Assembly: GCA_003516285.1 (NCBI GenBank)
Contig: DPCK01000023.1
Span: forward strand, 1,837 to 12,279
Direction: 5' to 3'
From: Lutibacter sp.
GTDB lineage: Bacteria > Bacteroidota > Bacteroidia > Flavobacteriales > Flavobacteriaceae
Length of the DNA: 10,443 bases
Each line of letters begins with the position of its first letter. Position 1 is the first letter of the stretch. This document shows, piece after piece, positions 1 to 6,442 of this stretch. Below the pieces are notes generated by a model that was given only the letters and a program-made list of their open reading frames with translations, did no database searches and was not told the origin of the DNA. A program made the translations under genes and the position numbers.

Positions 1-282
1 CCCGCCATTCAGCATAATTTGCGTGAATTAATTGTGAACACGGCTATTGAGAAAAAAATTCCGTTTCAAAGAATGGCTTCTTCAGGATGTACAGGCACGG
101 ACACCGATGCATTTGCCTATAGCAATGGTGGCGTTCCTTCAGCCTTAATTTCACTGGCGTTGCGCTATATGCATACAACGGTAGAAATGGTTCACAAAGA
201 CGATGTTGAAAATGTTATTAAGTTAATTTATGAATCATTACTCAATATTAAAGAAGGAGAAACATTCAGTTATTTTAAATAG
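1..282 (+). CDS. M42-family metallo-aminopeptidase, C-terminal fragment
   Basis: This is the 3' end of a gene that begins before the window; the reading frame is open from base 1 and ends with TAG at 280-282. The 93 visible residues match the C-terminal part of M42 (TET/glutamyl aminopeptidase, FrvX/YsdC-like) cytosolic enzymes, which remove N-terminal residues from peptides using two metal ions. The signature seen is GTDTDAFAYSNGGVPSALI followed by LRYMHTTVE. In this family the histidine of RYMH (codon 172-174) is one of the metal ligands, and the GTDxD stretch lies near the active site. The stop codon directly abuts the start of the acyltransferase gene, so the two are probably cotranscribed. 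The family call is strong. The exact peptide specificity cannot be judged because the N-terminal two thirds are missing. Confidence 0.87.
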   Translation, partial: PAIQHNLRELIVNTAIEKKIPFQRMASSGCTGTDTDAFAYSNGGVPSALISLALRYMHTTVEMVHKDDVENVIKLIYESLLNIKEGETFSYFK

Positions 283-1041
283 ATGACAGTAATTGGAGGT
301 TTATTGGCAATTGGAAGACTGTTTATATTTATATTGGTTGCCGTTTTCTTCTTTTGTTTATTGCTGGTAATAAGTACATTTTATAAAAGCAAAGAAAAAA
401 AATTGGAACGCGGTATTTTGCTCAGGCGTTTTGCCATTAGGATTTTGCACCCCATTTTAGGGTCGAAAATTACAGTATACGGCAAAGAACCGATTTCTTC
501 GGGCTTAATTGTTTCCAATCACAGAAGTTATTTTGACGCTATGGTTATTTTAAAAAACATTTTGGCTTCTCCTGTTGGAAAAAAAGAAGTCGAATCTTGG
601 CCATTAATTGGAAGTGTTACAAAAACAACAGGTGTAATATTCGTGAATAGAGAAGAAAAAACGAGCAGGACGCAAACGTTAAAAGAAGTTCGAGCGGTTT
701 TAGAAAATGGTTTTTCTATATTTATTGCGCCTGAAGGCACGACTCATATCAAGCCAACCACCATTGATTTTAGACCCGGAACATTTGTTTTAGCTGCAGA
801 ATTAGGTGTCCCTGTGATGCCAGTAGCCATCGATTATAAAAATCTTGATGATGCTTGGATTGGCAACGACACTTTTATTCCGCATTTTTTAAAATGTTTC
901 AGCAAATGGAGAACTGAAATTAAGGTAAGTTATTTAGAACCAATCATTTCTAACAATGTGGAAGAATTAATTTCTGTATCAAAAAGCCAAATTGACCAGG
1001 AATTAATTCGGTTTAGAAAAGATTGGAATTCAACAGATTAA
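283..1041 (+). CDS. plsC: 1-acyl-sn-glycerol-3-phosphate acyltransferase family protein (PlsC-like)
   Basis: A 252-residue membrane-associated acyltransferase, probably adding a fatty acyl chain to lysophosphatidic acid or another lysolipid in phospholipid synthesis. A hydrophobic segment at about residues 6-34 should anchor it in the inner membrane. The four PlsC family blocks appear in order: NHRSYFD (79-85, the catalytic HX4D motif), GVIFVNR (117-123), PEGT (150-153) and VPVMP (176-180). The length is typical of the family. The ATG at 283 directly follows the upstream TAG with no spacer, suggesting translational coupling. An in-frame TTG at 304 lies just after GGAGG, but those bases encode Gly-Gly and Shine-Dalgarno sites are rarely used in this phylum, so the ATG is preferred. 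The substrate could be another lysolipid, such as an aminolipid precursor. The family is clear; the exact acceptor is not. Confidence 0.86.
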   Translation: MTVIGGLLAIGRLFIFILVAVFFFCLLLVISTFYKSKEKKLERGILLRRFAIRILHPILGSKITVYGKEPISSGLIVSNHRSYFDAMVILKNILASPVGKKEVESWPLIGSVTKTTGVIFVNREEKTSRTQTLKEVRAVLENGFSIFIAPEGTTHIKPTTIDFRPGTFVLAAELGVPVMPVAIDYKNLDDAWIGNDTFIPHFLKCFSKWRTEIKVSYLEPIISNNVEELISVSKSQIDQELIRFRKDWNSTD

Positions 1042-1072
1042 TGAGTTTATTTTGTAACATATCATAAGAATA

Positions 1073-2995
1073 ATGAAAAATACCATTTCTGAAAGAATTT
1101 TTGATTTTTTAAAAAATTATCCACCCTTCAATTTAATTTCCAACGCAACTTTAATGGAAGTTTCTCAAAATGTGGAAATTCAATATGTTGAAAAAGATCA
1201 AATAATTTTCAGCCAAAATGACAGTCCGCACGAGCATTTTTACATTATTTATCAGGGATCAGTGCGGCTTTACCGATTTGTGGAAAATGAAAAACTTATG
1301 CTAGATATTTGCGATGAAGGTGATTTATTTGGTTTAAGGCCGCTGATTATGAAAGAGAATTATGTGATGGGCGCTTCCGCAAATGAAGAAACCATTTTAT
1401 ACGGAATTCCAATTGCATTATTTCACGACATTGTTTTAAACTACCCTAAAGTAAGCCAGTTTTTAATCGCCAGTTTTGCCACGAATACGCGCGAACCTTT
1501 TTCTGAAAAGCACAAGGGTAAATTGTTTGCCAATGTTTCCGCGATTCAAAAAATTGAAAATAGTTTTTCTGAAATTCAATCTGCAAATTATAATAAAAAT
1601 CCAATTACTTGTTCACCGGAAACAACTGTGCAAACAGCTTGTATCATTATGACAAAAAATATCATTAATTCTATTATTGTTACAGAAAATGACATCCCAA
1701 TTGGGATTATTACCGATAAAGACATCAAAACCAAAATAGGAACAGGTTTGTACAAAATCACCCATAAAGTGAGTGAAATTATGAACAGCCCAGTGGTCAC
1801 TTTTCATCAAAACATTTCGGTCGCCGAAGCTCAAATAAAGCTTTTGAAGCACAAAGTTTCCCATTTATGCATTACCAAAGATGGCACCAATAAAACAGAA
1901 CTTGTTGGTATTTTAACCCAGCAAGATTTGATCTTAACGCAGGGCAACAGTCCGTCGTTGCTTATCAAAGAAATTAAAAATGCCAAGGATGCCGAAACGT
2001 TGAAACATATAAGAACGAAGGCATCTGAATTAACAAAAGGATATCTTGAGCAGGAAATCCCCATTTATTTTGTGACAAAAGTAATCTCTGAAATAAACAC
2101 CGCCATCACAAAAAAAGCAATCAGATTGTCTGTTTCGGAAATCGGAAAAGAACCTCCCACAAAGTTTTCGTGGCTGGCATTGGGAAGCCAAGGGCGAAAA
2201 GAGCAATTGTTGATGACCGACCAGGACAATGCATTGGTATTTGAAAACGTTGCTCCAGCAGAATACAATAGAGTGAAAAATTATTTTTTGCAATTGGCTG
2301 AAAAAGTGACCGAAAAACTACATATTGTTGGTTTCGACTATTGTCCGGCAAATATTATGGCCAGCAATCCGAAATGGTGTATTTCTTTGGAAGAATGGGA
2401 ACAGCAATTTGAAGAATGGATCACCGACCCAATTCCGGAAAAAATATTGTTAAGTATTATCTTTTTTGATTTTGAGTTGATTTATGGCGATGAATCGCTC
2501 TACAACAAAATGGCCGAAAGCGTATTTAAAACTATTGAAAAAAATCAGATTTTTTTGGGCTTTTTAGGAAAGGTTACCTTAGACAATCCGCCTCCTCTAG
2601 GCTTTTTTAAACAATTCTTGGTTGAAGATAATGGAGAAAACAAGGATAGCTTCGACATCAAAAGCAGGGCAATCAGGCCTTTGGTTGACGCCGCCAGAAT
2701 TTTATCTTTGCATCATAACTTAAGGGTGAACAATACTATTTCGCGCTATGAAAAATTGATGGAAGTTGAACCACAAAACAGCGATTTATTTGAATCGTGC
2801 GCCAACGCTTTTAAAATTCTGCTGCAATTTAGAACTTCACAGGGTTTGGCTAATAACGACAGCGGAAAATTTGTGGAAATCAACAATTTAAATAAAGCCG
2901 ACAGGCTAAAATTAAAAAGTTGTTTTAAACCCATTAAAAATGTGCAGGAAACCATAAAATTGCGTTTTAAAACCTCTCAAATTCCACATATATGA
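1073..2995 (+). CDS. cNMP-binding-like/CBS/DUF294 nucleotidyltransferase protein, copy A
   Basis: A 640-residue soluble, multidomain putative signalling protein. Domains in order: a cyclic-nucleotide-binding-type beta barrel (about 15-140), a CBS pair that usually senses adenine nucleotides (about 170-222 and 233-288), a DUF294 nucleotidyltransferase domain related to the GlnD uridylyltransferase fold (about 300-440), and the DUF294 C-terminal domain (about 470-635). The nucleotidyltransferase signature is intact: GSQGRKEQ at 371-378 followed by TDQD at 382-385, giving the metal-binding acidic pair. The barrel keeps the fold (PHEHFYII, DEGDLFGLRPL) but has MGASA at 99-103 where true cAMP binders carry a phosphate-binding Arg, so its ligand is doubtful. 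It starts 31 bases after plsC and its stop overlaps the exonuclease start by four bases (ATGA). The domain assignment is solid. The modified target and the ligand are unknown. Copy B at 3809 is its close paralogue. Confidence 0.87.
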   Translation: MKNTISERIFDFLKNYPPFNLISNATLMEVSQNVEIQYVEKDQIIFSQNDSPHEHFYIIYQGSVRLYRFVENEKLMLDICDEGDLFGLRPLIMKENYVMGASANEETILYGIPIALFHDIVLNYPKVSQFLIASFATNTREPFSEKHKGKLFANVSAIQKIENSFSEIQSANYNKNPITCSPETTVQTACIIMTKNIINSIIVTENDIPIGIITDKDIKTKIGTGLYKITHKVSEIMNSPVVTFHQNISVAEAQIKLLKHKVSHLCITKDGTNKTELVGILTQQDLILTQGNSPSLLIKEIKNAKDAETLKHIRTKASELTKGYLEQEIPIYFVTKVISEINTAITKKAIRLSVSEIGKEPPTKFSWLALGSQGRKEQLLMTDQDNALVFENVAPAEYNRVKNYFLQLAEKVTEKLHIVGFDYCPANIMASNPKWCISLEEWEQQFEEWITDPIPEKILLSIIFFDFELIYGDESLYNKMAESVFKTIEKNQIFLGFLGKVTLDNPPPLGFFKQFLVEDNGENKDSFDIKSRAIRPLVDAARILSLHHNLRVNNTISRYEKLMEVEPQNSDLFESCANAFKILLQFRTSQGLANNDSGKFVEINNLNKADRLKLKSCFKPIKNVQETIKLRFKTSQIPHI

Positions 2996-3660
2996 TTCAT
3001 TTTTTCAAAAAAAAGCGCTTTCCTAAATTTTGGTCAACCCATATTGAAAAGGTACAAAATAGCCAGAAATATGCGAATTTTGAAGACATCCGATTTGTGG
3101 CGCTTGATACCGAAACAACAGGATTTGACTATGAAAATGACCGAATCCTTTGCATTGGCGCTGTCGCCATCAAAAACAATAAAATATTGGTTTCCGATGC
3201 TATTGAAATCTACGTGAAACAGGACGTTTTCAATAAAGAAACCGTAAAAATCCACGGCATCAGAAAAGATGGTAATGAGGTTAAATTCAGCGAAGAAGAA
3301 GCCATTATTAAATTTATTGATTATTTAGATGATGCTGTTATTGTGGCGCATCATACTGCTTTCGACGTAAATATGATCAATATGGCATTGAAACGTTTAA
3401 AAGTTGGCTCTTTGGAATCTAAACAGCTGGACACCAATTATATCCATAAAAAAATAGCAAAAACAGATACCTATAAAAAAATATTCAGTCTGGAGGAATT
3501 ATGCGAAATATACAATGTTAAAATGCACGATCGGCATACAGCTTCAGGTGATGCATTAATTACTGCCTATTTATTCCTGAAACAAACAGCCAAATACAAA
3601 AAAAACAACGCGCTTAACTTATTCGATTTAATAAATACCAACTACCATTTACTCAAATAA
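2992..3660 (+). CDS. DnaQ-like DEDDh 3'-5' exonuclease, copy A
   Basis: A 222-residue protein of the DNA polymerase III epsilon-like (DnaQ) exonuclease superfamily. All DEDDh catalytic positions are visible: D39 and E41 in LDTETTG (Exo I), D125 in AHHTAFDVNMIN (Exo II), and H182 and D187 in HTASGDA (Exo III). Such enzymes use two metal ions to remove nucleotides from 3' ends of DNA, RNA or short oligonucleotides. It lacks a polymerase-binding tail and is probably not the replicative proofreading subunit. A basic, aromatic N-terminal stretch (KKKRFPKFW, 6-14) precedes the fold and is conserved in copy B. The ATG overlaps the preceding TGA as ATGA, which points to coupled translation and a shared function with the nucleotidyltransferase protein. 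The substrate is unknown: nucleic acid, a small signalling nucleotide and a nucleotidylated protein all remain possible. Confidence 0.85.
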   Translation: MIHFFKKKRFPKFWSTHIEKVQNSQKYANFEDIRFVALDTETTGFDYENDRILCIGAVAIKNNKILVSDAIEIYVKQDVFNKETVKIHGIRKDGNEVKFSEEEAIIKFIDYLDDAVIVAHHTAFDVNMINMALKRLKVGSLESKQLDTNYIHKKIAKTDTYKKIFSLEELCEIYNVKMHDRHTASGDALITAYLFLKQTAKYKKNNALNLFDLINTNYHLLK

Positions 3661-3666
3661 AAATAC

Positions 3667-3697
3667 TTTTATAAAACCATAAAATTTTGTAGCTTTC
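3667..3697 (+). promoter_or_regulatory. Weak Bacteroidota-type promoter candidate for pair B
   Basis: TTTT at 3667-3670 and TAGCTTTC at 3690-3697 are separated by 19 bases. The Bacteroidota consensus is TTTG, 19-21 bases, then TAnnTTTG, so each box has one mismatch while the spacing fits. It would give a leader of about 105 bases before the ATG at 3809. In DNA this AT-rich a chance match is quite possible. Confidence 0.22.
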
Positions 3698-3709
3698 GTC
3701 ATTAACATT

Positions 3710-3728
3710 GTTACTCATTTTATGTAAC
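3710..3728. repeat. Short inverted repeat GTTAC-N9-GTAAC
   Basis: GTTAC at 3710-3714 is the reverse complement of GTAAC at 3724-3728. A partly competing pair, TTGTTA (3708-3713) and TAACAA (3735-3740), overlaps it. The arms are short and lack a following T tract, so it does not look like a terminator. It could be a regulator operator or chance. It lies just downstream of the promoter candidate. Confidence 0.3.
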
Positions 3729-3808
3729 GAGCCATAACAAATTTTGATACACAGCAGAATGATTAATGGCGACTGCATCTGTACCAATAAAAAATAAATA
3801 ATAAACAG

Positions 3809-5728
3809 ATGAAAAATACAATTGCCGAACGCATTTACGATTTCCTTAAAAACTTCCCTCCTTTTGATGTTTTAGAGAAGGAACAGCTTTTTAAAATAGC
3901 TTCCAATGTGAAAGTTACCTATATTGAAAAAGACAATTTTGTTTTTAAGCAAGAGGAAAATCCGCACGAACATTTTTATGTGGTAAAAGATGGTGCTATT
4001 GGTTTGTTCAGGAATATAGATAATGAGCAAATTTTGGTTGATATTTGCGATGAAGGCGATATTTTTGGACTTCGGCCATTGATACAAAACGATTTGTATT
4101 TAATGAGCGCCAAAGCCAATGAAGAGTCAGTTTTATATGCCGTTTCAGTAGAAATTTTGAAAGAAATCATTGAAACCAATCACAAAGTAAAAAAGTTTTT
4201 AATTGCAAGTTTTTCCTCTAATATTAAAACGCCGTATGCAAAAGGCACAAACGGACAATTATTTGCAAATATAGAAATGTTGCAAACTTCAAACAGCAGT
4301 TTTACGGAAATTCAAAGTGCCGAATTCAGCAAGAATCCTGTGACTACCTTGAAAACTTCCACTATTAAAGAAGCGGCTAAAATAATGAGCGAAAAACGGG
4401 TCGGTTCCATTTTAATTGTGGAAAACAAAAATCCGATTGGCATTATAACCGATAAAGACTTGCGCCAAAAAATTGCCACAGGATTATTTTCAATTGATGA
4501 AAATGTTACCGCAATTATGTCATCTCCCGTTAAAACTTTTAAACAAAAAATTACGGTGGCTGAAGCGCAAATTGCGATGATCAAAAACAAAATAACGCAT
4601 TTGTGCATCACCATAGACGGTACCAATAAAACCGAATTAATTGGTGTTTTGTCGGAACACGACATTGTTGTTTTGCACGGAAACAATCCATCATTGCTCA
4701 TCAAAAAAGTATATCGGGCCAAAGATGTTAATTCATTAAAATATATAAGAGAGAAAACGTCAAATTTACTTCAAGGATATATGGAACAAAATATCCCTAT
4801 TACCTTTATCTCAAAAATTATTTCTGAAATAAATGAAGCCATCACCATAAAAGCCATCGAACTTTCTCTTGAAGAAATGGACAAACAGCCACCTGTAAGA
4901 TTTGGATGGCTGGCTTTGGGAAGCCAAGGCCGAAAAGAACAATTGCTGATGACAGATCAAGATAACGCATTGGTTTTTGAAGATGTTCCGCCAGAAAAAT
5001 ACCAGCCTACAAAACAATATTTTTTACAGCTTGCCAAAAAAGTGACCGAAAAATTGAACGATGTTGGCTTTGAATATTGCCCGGCAGATATGATGGCGAG
5101 CAATCCAAAATGGTGCTTGTCTTTATCCGAATGGAAAAATCAGTTTGATGCTTGGATTAGAACGCCCACTGAAGATGCTATGATGATGTGTACCATATTT
5201 TTTGACTATGACTTGGTTTATGGAGATAAAAAGTTGGTAAATGAAATGTCCGACAGCATATATGAATCCATAAATTCTTTCGAGATATTTCTAAATTTCA
5301 TGGGAAGAAATGCGCTCAGAAATCCGCCGCCAATTGGATTTTTTAGACAATTTTTGGTAGAGGATGACGGTAAGCACAAAGATCAATTCGACATAAAAAG
5401 CAGAGCTTTAATGCCTTTGGTGGATGCCGCCAGATTGCTTACGCTTTCCCATAGTATTAAAGACAAAAATAATACCGTTTCCAGATTTAAAAAATTAATA
5501 AAAGCCGAGCCTAAAAATCAGGATTTATATTTATCGTGCATCGATTCCTTTAATATTTTGTTGCAATTTCGCACGCAACAAGGATTAACAAATAATGATT
5601 CTGGAAGGTATGTGGATCTTAATAAACTTAGCAAATCAGAAAAATTAAGTTTAAAAGGATGTTTTAAACCTATTAGAGATGTTCAAGATTTGTTGAATAT
5701 TAGGTATAACTTAGCCCAAATGATGTGA
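3809..5728 (+). CDS. cNMP-binding-like/CBS/DUF294 nucleotidyltransferase protein, copy B
   Basis: A 639-residue paralogue of the protein at 1073-2995, aligning with it from end to end with no gap until about residue 550, where there is a one-residue length difference. Same domain order: cNMP-binding-like barrel (about 15-140), two CBS domains (about 170-222, 233-288), DUF294 nucleotidyltransferase (GSQGRKEQ 371-378, TDQD 382-385) and DUF294 C-terminal domain (about 470-635). By eye well over half the residues match. The catalytic block is essentially identical, while the barrel and first CBS domain differ most. The first CBS domain here has the more usual EKRVGSILIV helix-strand turn where copy A has KNIINSIIVT. 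The barrel again lacks the phosphate-binding Arg (MSAKA at 99-103). It is preceded by a 148-base gap and overlaps the next gene. It probably senses a metabolite or energy signal and nucleotidylates an unknown target, but this is inferred from the family. Confidence 0.87.
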   Translation: MKNTIAERIYDFLKNFPPFDVLEKEQLFKIASNVKVTYIEKDNFVFKQEENPHEHFYVVKDGAIGLFRNIDNEQILVDICDEGDIFGLRPLIQNDLYLMSAKANEESVLYAVSVEILKEIIETNHKVKKFLIASFSSNIKTPYAKGTNGQLFANIEMLQTSNSSFTEIQSAEFSKNPVTTLKTSTIKEAAKIMSEKRVGSILIVENKNPIGIITDKDLRQKIATGLFSIDENVTAIMSSPVKTFKQKITVAEAQIAMIKNKITHLCITIDGTNKTELIGVLSEHDIVVLHGNNPSLLIKKVYRAKDVNSLKYIREKTSNLLQGYMEQNIPITFISKIISEINEAITIKAIELSLEEMDKQPPVRFGWLALGSQGRKEQLLMTDQDNALVFEDVPPEKYQPTKQYFLQLAKKVTEKLNDVGFEYCPADMMASNPKWCLSLSEWKNQFDAWIRTPTEDAMMMCTIFFDYDLVYGDKKLVNEMSDSIYESINSFEIFLNFMGRNALRNPPPIGFFRQFLVEDDGKHKDQFDIKSRALMPLVDAARLLTLSHSIKDKNNTVSRFKKLIKAEPKNQDLYLSCIDSFNILLQFRTQQGLTNNDSGRYVDLNKLSKSEKLSLKGCFKPIRDVQDLLNIRYNLAQMM

Positions 5729-6390
5729 TGTTTTCCTGGTTCAAATATAAAAATTTCCCGATTTTTTGGAAGGAATATTCAAAAAAATTCAAACAAAAAC
5801 AACCAAATAGTATTGAAAATACACGATTTGTTATTTTTGATACTGAAACTACCGGTTTGGATATAATAAGTGACAGAATATTATCGATTGGCGCCATTGG
5901 CATTTTCAATCACAATATTGATGTTGCCGACAGTATTGAAATCTATTTAAAACAAGATCAATTTAAAGCAGAAACTGTGGAAATTCACGGAATTTTAAAG
6001 GAAGGAAAACTTACAAAGCTTAGTGAAGCAAAAGCATTGGAATATTTTATTGTTTATATAGAAAACGCTGTTTTGGTGGCGCACCATACTGGTTTTGACA
6101 TTGAAATGATCAACGCAGCCCTAAAAAGAATGGGGTTGCCCAAATTAAAAAACAAAACCATTGATACCGGTATTTTATATAAAAAACTGGAAGGTAAAAA
6201 GGATGCTCATTTTAATTTAGATGTGTTGTCCAAAGAATTCAACATTCCAAAACACGACCGTCATACAGCAGCCGGAGACGCATTTATTACCGCGTTGCTT
6301 TTTTTAAAAATTGTGTCAAAATTGAAAAAGGAACGCAACTTGCATTATTCGGATTTGTTTAGGGTTTCGGGCAAAGAAGGTTTAATGTAG
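5728..6390 (+). CDS. DnaQ-like DEDDh 3'-5' exonuclease, copy B
   Basis: A 220-residue paralogue of the exonuclease at 2992-3660. Counting from the ATG at 5728, the catalytic residues are D38 and E40 (FDTETTG), D124 (AHHTGFDIEMIN), H179 and D184 (HTAAGDA), so the DEDDh set is complete. The start was chosen because MFSWFKYKNFPIFW lines up with MIHFFKKKRFPKFW of copy A from this ATG. A GTG three bases earlier (5725) is a possible alternative and would give a four-base overlap like copy A. With the ATG, the overlap with the upstream stop is a single base (TGATG). The C-terminal region (LHYSDLFRVSGKEGL) differs from copy A. A terminator hairpin starts right after the stop codon, so this is the last gene of the + strand run. 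Its substrate is unknown. Confidence 0.85.
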   Translation: MFSWFKYKNFPIFWKEYSKKFKQKQPNSIENTRFVIFDTETTGLDIISDRILSIGAIGIFNHNIDVADSIEIYLKQDQFKAETVEIHGILKEGKLTKLSEAKALEYFIVYIENAVLVAHHTGFDIEMINAALKRMGLPKLKNKTIDTGILYKKLEGKKDAHFNLDVLSKEFNIPKHDRHTAAGDAFITALLFLKIVSKLKKERNLHYSDLFRVSGKEGLM

Positions 6391-6423
6391 AAAAACGCCC
6401 TCAAAAAATTTGAGAGCGTTTTT
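6391..6423. terminator. Bidirectional intrinsic terminator between convergent genes
   Basis: The left arm AAAAACGC (6391-6398) plus CTCAAA (6400-6405) pairs with TTTGAG (6409-6414) plus GCGTTTTT (6416-6423) around an AAA loop, with one C/A mismatch (6399/6415). The A run on one side and the T run on the other provide a U tract on either strand. It sits between the stop of the copy B exonuclease and the stop of the converging synthetase gene, so it can serve both transcripts. Confidence 0.85.
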
Positions 6424-6442
6424 CACTTTAGGGTTCAGCAAT

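Larger units (their letters stand above)
3661..3808. other. Intergenic region between the two tandem gene pairs
   Basis: This 148-base AT-rich gap is the only sizeable spacer on the + strand. It holds a weak promoter candidate (3667-3697), the inverted repeat GTTAC-N9-GTAAC (3710-3728) and a 12-codon ATG frame at 3759-3797 (MINGDCICTNKK) with no sign of being a real gene. No strong terminator hairpin with a T tract follows copy A, so read-through from upstream is possible. The A-rich run just before the ATG at 3809 is typical of Bacteroidota leaders. It may give pair B its own control. Confidence 0.5.

Noticed and set aside
19..282. A separate 87-residue gene starting at TTG 19
   Set aside because: The frame is open to base 1 and the residues before the TTG continue the M42 peptidase, so it is the tail of a longer gene.
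295..306. GGAGGT followed by TTG as the true start of the acyltransferase
   Set aside because: The bases encode Gly-Gly inside the frame, Bacteroidota rarely use Shine-Dalgarno sites, and the ATG at 283 directly abuts the upstream stop as in a coupled operon.
2992..3660. Replicative DNA polymerase III epsilon subunit (dnaQ)
   Set aside because: It is present as two tandem paralogues, each coupled to a DUF294 protein, and lacks a recognisable polymerase-binding C-terminal region.
3759..3797. 12-codon leader peptide upstream of copy B
   Set aside because: There is no run of regulatory codons, no attenuator hairpin after it and no conservation evidence; it is compatible with chance.
4312..4722. 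136-codon open frame on the - strand
   Set aside because: It is antisense to the CBS region of copy B, whose family motifs are clear; it is a shadow of that coding frame.
1073..6390. Anti-phage defence system based on a nucleotidyltransferase and nuclease
   Set aside because: The nucleotidyltransferase is of the DUF294/GlnD-like type with CBS domains, no effector, toxin or mobile element is nearby, and the surroundings are metabolic genes, so a metabolic regulatory role fits better.
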